The position numbers and the translations under genes are program-made. This document shows positions 6,731 through 11,324 of a DNA stretch of 11,324 nt, piece by piece (within the stretch, counting starts at the first letter, position 1; every line of letters starts with the position of its first letter). The DNA is from Thiotrichaceae bacterium (GTDB taxonomy: Bacteria; Pseudomonadota; Gammaproteobacteria; Thiotrichales; Thiotrichaceae): positions 1 through 11,324 of the forward strand of contig JALVDQ010000204.1 of assembly GCA_027008885.1 (NCBI GenBank). Reading direction: 5' to 3'. The notes beneath the pieces were generated by a model. The model searched no databases, had not been told where the DNA came from, and saw only the letters and a program-made list of their open reading frames with translations.

Positions 6731-7012
6731 TTATTGTTCAGGTTCAGTCACAACGTGTTCACCGTATTTGTCTTCATCAGGATCAATATTCAAGTCTCTG
6801 GTATTCGTGAACAATGCCTGAAGGTCACGGAATAAGGAAAATTGTTCAAGTTTGTCTTCCAGTAGAATCAGCGTTGATGCTTCTTCGTTATTGATAATAC
6901 AATCAATATCTTCACCTGTTGCAATAAAAGGATCAATCTGTGCCATGAGTTGGACGGGATATGTAAACGCAAACAAAATACCAGCGTATGCCAGTGATGA
7001 TAATTTATTCAT
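6731..7012 (-). CDS. Small exported acidic protein, ATGED family member A
   Basis: The 93-residue product has a signal peptide (hydrophobic 5-20, likely cleavage after LMA at 22-24). The mature part has FIATGEDIDCII (29-40), LILLEDKLEQF (48-58), FRDLQALF (61-68) and a charged acidic tail rich in Asp and Glu. I placed the start at the ATG at 7012 because AAGGAAG lies just upstream and the signal peptide then begins at the N-terminus; a longer frame from 7105 would bury it. Its nearest relative in the window is the gene at 6204-6455, and the nucleotide match is strongest over the ATGED codons. Cys38 is replaced by Tyr in the paralogue. The function is unknown; it could be a structural, toxin-like or regulatory periplasmic peptide, none of which the sequence decides. 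Confidence 0.72.
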   Translation of the reverse strand: MNKLSSLAYAGILFAFTYPVQLMAQIDPFIATGEDIDCIINNEEASTLILLEDKLEQFSLFRDLQALFTNTRDLNIDPDEDKYGEHVVTEPEQ

Positions 7013-7040
7013 TGAGCTTCCTTGCTTAAAATTTGCTTTC

Positions 7041-7068
7041 AAAAACGTGTGCATTGGGAGCACACACG
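7041..7068 (-). terminator. Hairpin plus T-run in the leader of the exported-protein gene
   Basis: On the minus strand CGTGTG/CACACG (or GTGTGC/GCACAC) form a 6-bp GC-containing stem around a short loop at 7068-7046, followed at once by five T (7045-7041). It lies about 30 nt before the ATG at 7012. It could be a terminator of transcription coming from the ClC operon, or an attenuator in the leader. A TATATT just upstream (about 7074-7069) could serve as a -10, in which case the hairpin would be at the 5' end of the mRNA. Confidence 0.45.
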
Positions 7069-7105
7069 AATATACCCGGCATACCGCCGAGTCATTTACA
7101 TACAT

Positions 7106-7461
7106 TCCATGACGGGATTACTTCATTAGTCTTTCTTATGGTTGGTTAGCTATTTTGGTATAAATCGTGAATCTGAGCCCATGAGATATAACAATATCAG
7201 AAAGCCGCCTTGCTACATCTGGGAGTATTGGTGTACTGAAAATTCTAAGCGGTTCAAAAAAAATGTACCTGACGCCTTATTCAGCTAATATATTCTCAAT
7301 ACTTAACAAGTACTACTATAGCTACAGAAATACTATAGGGAAGGTACAATACTGGTTTTTTTGAACAGCACACTACTGATAATATAGCATCATTATTCAA
7401 TAAAATAAATAACAGATCTGCGTAAGCTACTGATAGATCTGCTTAATTTGTAAACATGTAA
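7106..7461. other. AT-rich non-coding spacer downstream of the ClC operon
   Basis: I see no gene here. It holds the long interrupted inverted repeat at 7252-7366, and near the ClC stop a direct repeat of AGATCTGC followed by TAA (7414-7425 and 7435-7446), whose first copy is part of the palindrome CAGATCTG. The base composition is clearly more AT-rich than the adjacent ClC genes. Confidence 0.5.
7252..7366. repeat. Long interrupted inverted repeat
   Basis: GTTCAAAAAAA (from 7252) pairs with TTTTTTTGAAC (to 7366), and just inside TGTACC (7264-7269) pairs with GGTACA (7343-7348); the right arm has a 7-nt insertion between the two blocks. The 73-bp interior carries two copies of TACTATAG. The layout could be a relict of a small non-autonomous element or the terminator region of the ClC operon; no flanking target duplication is obvious. 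Confidence 0.45.
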
Positions 7462-8799
7462 CTAATTGGTCTTTACCTCGCTTGCCTTGTTTATTTGATG
7501 CTCCTGGCGTGCCAGGTTCTTCATAAAATCTTCTGCCAGGGCGCGATAAATCGGCTGCGGGCTAACCAGTTTGGACATACCATCCGCAATCAGGCAGGTT
7601 GCCATAAGTGGCAGCAAAATATCCTGATTGCCGGTCATTTCCATAATAATCACAACGGCAGTAATAGGTGTTTGCACCACGCCAGTGAAATAGGCTGCCA
7701 TACCCAGAAGCGCTACCGTAGAAATACTTGCCAGCGGTAGCCATTGTGATAACCAGTTGCCCAAACCTGCACCCACAGACAAGGATGGAGCAAATATACC
7801 CCCCGGAATACCCGTCCAGTAAGACAGCAATGTAGCCAAAAGTTTTAAGAATGGATAACTGGCGTTAACGTGCTCGACTCCTTCGAGTGCAAGTTTTGCT
7901 TCATCATAGCCAGTTCCCCATGTCTGTCCCGCAGACACAAGCCCAAGTACGGCAAGTAGCAAACCAACCGTACCCGCCAGAATATAGGGGTGTTTCTCCC
8001 TGAAAGGTGAAAGCCAGCGACCCACATGCACCAGCAATGAACTGAAAGTGCCGCCCAGCAAACCACCAATAACGCCACAGACAAGCACAACCAGCAAGAT
8101 TGAAGGTATCTCAACCGTTGTCTGCACCGTTCCAAAATAACTGTAATTGCCATTTATAGCCAGTGCGGTCAAACCAGAGACAATAACAGCAGTCAGCACC
8201 GTGCCACTGGTTTTTGATTCAAAGTTTTTTGCCAGTTCTTCGATGGCGAAGACGATACCCGCCAGCGGCGTATTAAATGCGCCTGCCAGCCCTGCCGCAC
8301 CGCCAGCAAGAATCAGCCCGCGCCCGACATCATAATGCGGAAAACGGGCAAAGCGTGTAAGTGCAAATGAAATCGAAGCAGCGATATGAATTGTAGGACC
8401 TTCTCGTCCGATCGAGGCACCACTGAGCAAGCCAAGAAAAATCATCAGTGCTTTACCGATAGCAATACGAATTGAAAGCAAACGATAACGCAAATGCTTT
8501 TTGCGGTTTTGGCGCAAGGCGACGATGGCTTGCGGGATACCACTACCTTCAGCCCCCTGAAAGAAATTTCGGGTAAAATAAATAATGAGCATTAAACCCA
8601 GCGGTGTAACAATGAACGGAAGCCAGTCTCTGCCTGCAATCAGTTTTGCAAAAAAGTGTGTTGCATAGTCACTGCCAATAGCAACCAGAGTTGCTGACAA
8701 ACCAACCAGTAAAGCCCCTGTAAAAAATACAATACGGGTTCGCCAGATGCGTTTTGAGGTTAACTGTTTATGTGAGCGTTTTAATTGTTTTCGGTACAT
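7462..8799 (-). CDS. ClC-family H+/Cl- antiporter, canonical type
   Basis: An inner-membrane chloride/proton exchanger of the ClC family, close in length (445) to E. coli ClcA (473) and without CBS domains. All signature residues are present: GSGIP (85-89, Ser86 as the E. coli Ser107 equivalent), GREGP (131-135) with gating Glu133, NTPLAG (176-181), Glu187-Glu188 as Glu202/Glu203, where the latter is the internal proton glutamate, GGIFAP (333-338), and Tyr418 as Tyr445. These predict 2 Cl-:1 H+ exchange. Its ATG lies inside the end of the upstream ClC gene (32-bp overlap), with a weak AGAAG before it, so translation is probably coupled. Bacterial ClC exchangers serve acid resistance or ion homeostasis; which applies here is not shown. 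Confidence 0.92.
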   Translation of the reverse strand: MYRKQLKRSHKQLTSKRIWRTRIVFFTGALLVGLSATLVAIGSDYATHFFAKLIAGRDWLPFIVTPLGLMLIIYFTRNFFQGAEGSGIPQAIVALRQNRKKHLRYRLLSIRIAIGKALMIFLGLLSGASIGREGPTIHIAASISFALTRFARFPHYDVGRGLILAGGAAGLAGAFNTPLAGIVFAIEELAKNFESKTSGTVLTAVIVSGLTALAINGNYSYFGTVQTTVEIPSILLVVLVCGVIGGLLGGTFSSLLVHVGRWLSPFREKHPYILAGTVGLLLAVLGLVSAGQTWGTGYDEAKLALEGVEHVNASYPFLKLLATLLSYWTGIPGGIFAPSLSVGAGLGNWLSQWLPLASISTVALLGMAAYFTGVVQTPITAVVIIMEMTGNQDILLPLMATCLIADGMSKLVSPQPIYRALAEDFMKNLARQEHQINKASEVKTN

Positions 8800-10594
8800 A
8801 AGCGTCTTCTATGATTTGTTTCGTTATAATGCCGTAGATGCGGGAATCTTCAGTTACTTTATCTTCCTGAAAAACAACATAAAGCGCCTCAGCCCCATTC
8901 ACAAATGTCTCATGCGCCTGAATCAGGTTTGCCTGCAATGAGATCGGTGTTAAATGTAAGCGTTTTGCGGGTATTTCAAGCAGATTGATAACCGCCTCTT
9001 CCTCTTCAGATTCTTTCTGTGATTCTTGTGATTCGTCTGCGGGTGCTTTTCTGTGTAAAAACTTGGCTAATTCCGAAATCGGCATAAGTGATGTCACCAT
9101 GCCCCGCTTATCATTAATCAGAATCCAGTCAGTATCCGTATCTAAAATCATCTCGGCTTCTTCTTTACTGATTTCGGCATGATGGCGTTCAAAATTTGTA
9201 TCCAGCACACTGGCAACACCGATTGAACGCAATACCTGCAAAACCGGATCAACTGAAAAATCAAGCCCGTTAGAGCGCAACATGGTGACAAAAAGAGACT
9301 GTTTATTAAAAACTTCACTGGCGGTCAGTTGGGCAACCACGATAACCAACATGCCCGGCATGATAATTCCGGGGTTATAGGTAAGCTCCATAATCGCAGT
9401 TAATGCCGCCAAAGGCGCCTGCAAACTCGCCCCCATCATTGCCCCCATGCCCAGCAAGGCATAAAAACCGATATGTGAAATATTGCCACCGTTGCCGTCC
9501 CCATAAAGCCATGTAGCAATCAGCCCGATTGCGCCCCCCAGTGTAGCCCCAATAAAAAATGCCGGACCAATCATGCCCCCCGGAATACCCAGACCCACAC
9601 TGATACTGGTTGCCAGTAACTTGAGTAACATCAAAGACACCAGTGTGCCCAGAGCAAACTCGCCAAGCAATGTCGCATCGACCGTATCATAGCCGATACC
9701 CAAAATCACTGGCTGGATATAGCCCAGGATACCCACCAGCAAGCCCGCTATTATAATCCGCCACCAGATCTCAATAAACTGTGTTTTGCTGGCAATCAAG
9801 GTCAAAACATGGTTAAACATTGCGGCGCAAGCACCCGTCACCACACCCAAAACCAGAATCACAGGCAACTCAATAATCGAGGTAGCGTGAAGCTCGGGAA
9901 CAACAAAAGCAGGTTCACCACCTAATACCGCATTTGAAAGCGCAGTTGCCACAACTGCAGCAAGCATAACAGGAATAAAACTGTTAAGAGCATATTCCAT
10001 CATAATCACCTCAAGCGAAAAAATAACTCCCGCAAGTGGTGTATTAAAAGACGCAGCAATCCCCGCAGCAGCACCGCTGGCAACCAAAGTCCGGATACTG
10101 TTATTGGGCAATCTGAATAATTGCCCAAAAAGACTGGAAGCCGTTGCCCCCAGATACGCATGAGGACCTTCACGACCAACCGAATGCCCGCCAATAATAG
10201 CAATCGCAGCCCCAACAAACTGAATCACAAAGCCCCGCAAGGTAAGATGCCCCTGATGATAGGCAATTCTTTCCATGACTCTGGCAACACCAAGAACACG
10301 AATACCCTTTGCCCACTGGTAAAAAAGCAGTGCAATTAAAATGCTCGCCACAATGGGGAAAATAAAGTGCATTGATGAAGGCAATTCTTCATAATTTTCT
10401 GCACCTCTCCCCGGCAATAAATAATCCTGGGTATTTTCCACAAATAAGCGGAACAGCACAATCACGCTGCCAGAGAGGAAGCCGGTAATCAAGCCAAAAA
10501 AAGCCAAATGCAAAAGCGCATCAGGACGCGCCAGACGAAAACGTAATGCTTCAAGCCCGTCAGAGATTTTTTGTTTTATACTATTTCTCGACAT
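8768..10594 (-). CDS. Divergent ClC-family chloride transporter or channel with CBS-like C-terminus
   Basis: 608 residues: a ClC membrane domain (about 25-435) and a cytoplasmic part with two CBS-like segments (about 450-515 and 540-600) joined by an acidic linker of mainly Glu, Gln and Ser (519-533). It keeps GREGP with gating Glu142 (140-144), NTPLAG (184-189) and GGMIGP (339-344). It departs from exchangers at three sites: the GSGIP serine region reads VLGVA (100-104); the internal proton glutamate is Val196 (SLEVIM), as in ClC channels; and the pore tyrosine is Phe435. It may therefore be a channel or poorly proton-coupled carrier, or a non-conducting partner. It is the first gene of the two-gene ClC operon. 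No good ribosome site precedes its ATG; a 9-codon leader frame at 10610-10581 overlaps the start. Confidence 0.9.
   Translation of the reverse strand: MSRNSIKQKISDGLEALRFRLARPDALLHLAFFGLITGFLSGSVIVLFRLFVENTQDYLLPGRGAENYEELPSSMHFIFPIVASILIALLFYQWAKGIRVLGVARVMERIAYHQGHLTLRGFVIQFVGAAIAIIGGHSVGREGPHAYLGATASSLFGQLFRLPNNSIRTLVASGAAAGIAASFNTPLAGVIFSLEVIMMEYALNSFIPVMLAAVVATALSNAVLGGEPAFVVPELHATSIIELPVILVLGVVTGACAAMFNHVLTLIASKTQFIEIWWRIIIAGLLVGILGYIQPVILGIGYDTVDATLLGEFALGTLVSLMLLKLLATSISVGLGIPGGMIGPAFFIGATLGGAIGLIATWLYGDGNGGNISHIGFYALLGMGAMMGASLQAPLAALTAIMELTYNPGIIMPGMLVIVVAQLTASEVFNKQSLFVTMLRSNGLDFSVDPVLQVLRSIGVASVLDTNFERHHAEISKEEAEMILDTDTDWILINDKRGMVTSLMPISELAKFLHRKAPADESQESQKESEEEEAVINLLEIPAKRLHLTPISLQANLIQAHETFVNGAEALYVVFQEDKVTEDSRIYGIITKQIIEDAYVPKTIKTLT
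10577..10582 (+). promoter_or_regulatory. Candidate -10 element for the DUF523-MutY gene
   Basis: TATACT on the plus strand, inside the 5' end of the ClC gene, would place the start of transcription near 10590, within the palindrome at 10585-10601. No fitting -35 is seen at 16-18 bp, so an activator or an extended element would be needed. Weak on its own. Confidence 0.35.
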
Positions 10595-10610
10595 TCGAGA
10601 ATCTTAGCAT
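10581..10610 (-). CDS. Nine-codon leader reading frame overlapping the ClC start
   Basis: On the minus strand an ATG at 10610 is preceded 7 nt upstream by AGAGG (10622-10618), a better ribosome site than the ClC gene itself has. The frame encodes MLRFSNVEK and ends at TAG (10583-10581), past the ClC ATG at 10594 and in another frame. It could supply ribosomes to the ClC start by termination and reinitiation. It may be a chance frame; no conservation can be tested here. Confidence 0.3.
   Translation of the reverse strand: MLRFSNVEK
10585..10601. promoter_or_regulatory. Perfect palindrome centred on the ClC start codon
   Basis: TTCTCGA (10585-10591), CAT, TCGAGAA (10595-10601) form a perfect 7-bp inverted repeat whose centre CAT is the ClC ATG on the other strand. 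It sits between two divergent genes only 28 bp apart and just downstream of a TATACT. Either a dimeric repressor operator acting on both genes, or an mRNA stem hiding the ClC start codon, would fit; a 3-nt loop is tight for RNA, which favours an operator. Confidence 0.5.
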
Positions 10611-10622
10611 CTTTTTGCCTCT

Positions 10623-11324
10623 ATGAAAGCGACTAACATCAAGCCCAAAATACTTATCAGTGCCTGCCTGCTCGGGAATCAAGTCCGCTATAACGGAACA
10701 GGTTTGCTGCTTGAACATCCCCTCATAAAAAAATGGCAAGAAGAAAACAGACTTGTTGCTGTTTGCCCTGAAGTTGCAGGCGGCATGACTGTTCCACGCG
10801 CACCAGCAGAAATAATCGGTGGAAACGCTGAAGCCGTTTTGCTAAACCGAGCGATGGTAATGGATAACACCGGCAAAAATGTAAGCGCTGAATTTATACA
10901 GGGCGCGCGTCAGGCACTGGCACTTGCCCGGGAAAATAACTGCGTCGCCGCGATACTCACCGAGCGCAGCCCCTCGTGCGCTAGCCATTATATCTACGAT
11001 GGCAATTTTACAGGCAAAAAAATCAGTGGAATGGGCATCACCAGCTTTCTGCTGGAGCAAAATGACATCAAGGTATTTAATCAGGAGCAACTGGAGCAGC
11101 TGGCTGTGTTTCTGGCTTCAACACAGTTTGCGCAAAAACTGCTTCGCTGGTATGACCAGCAGGGGCGCAAGAATCTGCCCTGGCAACAGGATATCAGTGC
11201 CTATCGTGTCTGGGTTTCAGAAATCATGTTGCAACAGACGCAGGTAAAAACAGTCATCCCCTATTACCAGAGATTTATGCAGCGCTTCCCTGATGTGCAA
11301 ACTCTGGCGGAGGCAGATCTGGAT
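10623..11324 (+). CDS. mutY: DUF523/TudS-type Fe-S domain fused to MutY adenine glycosylase (3' partial)
   Basis: One uninterrupted frame of 234 codons runs to the window edge. Residues 9-158 are a DUF523 domain: ISACLLG (12-18), RYNG (22-25), VCPEVAGG (47-54), VPRAPAEI (57-64), ERSPSCAS (114-121) and YDGNFTG (125-131). Cys15, Cys48 and Cys119 correspond to the three cysteines that hold the [4Fe-4S] cluster in the DUF523 thiouracil desulfidase TudS. From residue 168 it is the MutY N-terminus: [19 protein letters not shown] (169-187), then [11 protein letters not shown] (198-208) with Glu200 as catalytic Glu37 of E. coli MutY, and [10 protein letters not shown]. MutY removes adenine opposite 8-oxoguanine; its own Fe-S cluster, Asp and C-terminal domain lie beyond the window. 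No ATG separates the domains; a GTG at 11106 with GGAG 9 nt upstream could be an internal MutY start. The ATG at 10623 has no clear ribosome site. Confidence 0.88.
   Translation, partial: MKATNIKPKILISACLLGNQVRYNGTGLLLEHPLIKKWQEENRLVAVCPEVAGGMTVPRAPAEIIGGNAEAVLLNRAMVMDNTGKNVSAEFIQGARQALALARENNCVAAILTERSPSCASHYIYDGNFTGKKISGMGITSFLLEQNDIKVFNQEQLEQLAVFLASTQFAQKLLRWYDQQGRKNLPWQQDISAYRVWVSEIMLQQTQVKTVIPYYQRFMQRFPDVQTLAEADLD

Noticed and set aside
7013..7105. N-terminal extension of the 93-residue exported protein to an ATG at 7105
   Set aside because: It would place 31 residues before the signal peptide and read through a terminator-like hairpin; the ATG at 7012 has a strong ribosome site.
6852..7112. 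86-codon plus-strand frame
   Set aside because: It runs opposite the signal-peptide-bearing paralogue at 6731-7012; paralogy of that strand shows it is the coding one.
10924..11247. 107-codon plus-strand frame inside the DUF523-MutY gene
   Set aside because: It is in a different frame from a continuous reading with two recognisable domains.

Overview
The window looks like chromosomal DNA of a gammaproteobacterium. The basis is a full-length ABC-F protein that reads like Escherichia coli YbiT almost end to end, an Ppx/GppA exopolyphosphatase close to enterobacterial Ppx, and a MutY-like domain with the gammaproteobacterial motif pattern. No ribosomal RNA, tRNA, CRISPR array or intact transposase was seen. 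The species cannot be named from this sequence.

Layout. 1-479 is non-coding and repeat-rich: a 150-bp-period tandem repeat holding a long hairpin, a REP-like hairpin, and one copy of a G-rich dispersed repeat. 480-3258 is a minus-strand cluster transcribed from a good sigma70-type promoter at 3317-3344: ybiT-like ABC-F, then mtnN, then a small protein of unknown function with an His-Asp motif. 3458-3694 is a small membrane protein (minus), divergent from ppx (plus, to 5431). 5458-6125 is a decayed patch: a second G-rich repeat copy, a small exported or membrane protein, and a frameshifted 3' remnant of the urea-transporter ATPase gene urtE that breaks off at a second type of dispersed repeat. 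6204-7012 carries two tandem paralogous genes for tiny exported acidic proteins sharing an ATGED motif; I do not recognise the family. 7106-7461 is AT-rich non-coding DNA with a long interrupted inverted repeat. 7462-10594 is a two-gene minus-strand operon of overlapping ClC chloride-transport genes: a divergent ClC with a C-terminal CBS-like region first, then a canonical H+/Cl- exchanger-like ClC. Only 28 bp away, and divergent, starts a plus-strand gene (10623 to the window end) that fuses a DUF523/TudS-type iron-sulfur domain in frame to the N-terminus of MutY.

How the genes fit together. YbiT-like ABC-F (ribosome), MtnN (SAH/MTA recycling) and Ppx (polyphosphate) are housekeeping functions with no obvious joint pathway. 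The two ClC genes almost certainly act together, since they overlap by 32 bp and differ in the residues that decide proton coupling. The most unusual items are the DUF523-MutY fusion, the pair of small exported paralogues, and the complementary ClC pair with a perfect palindrome centred on the first ClC start codon.
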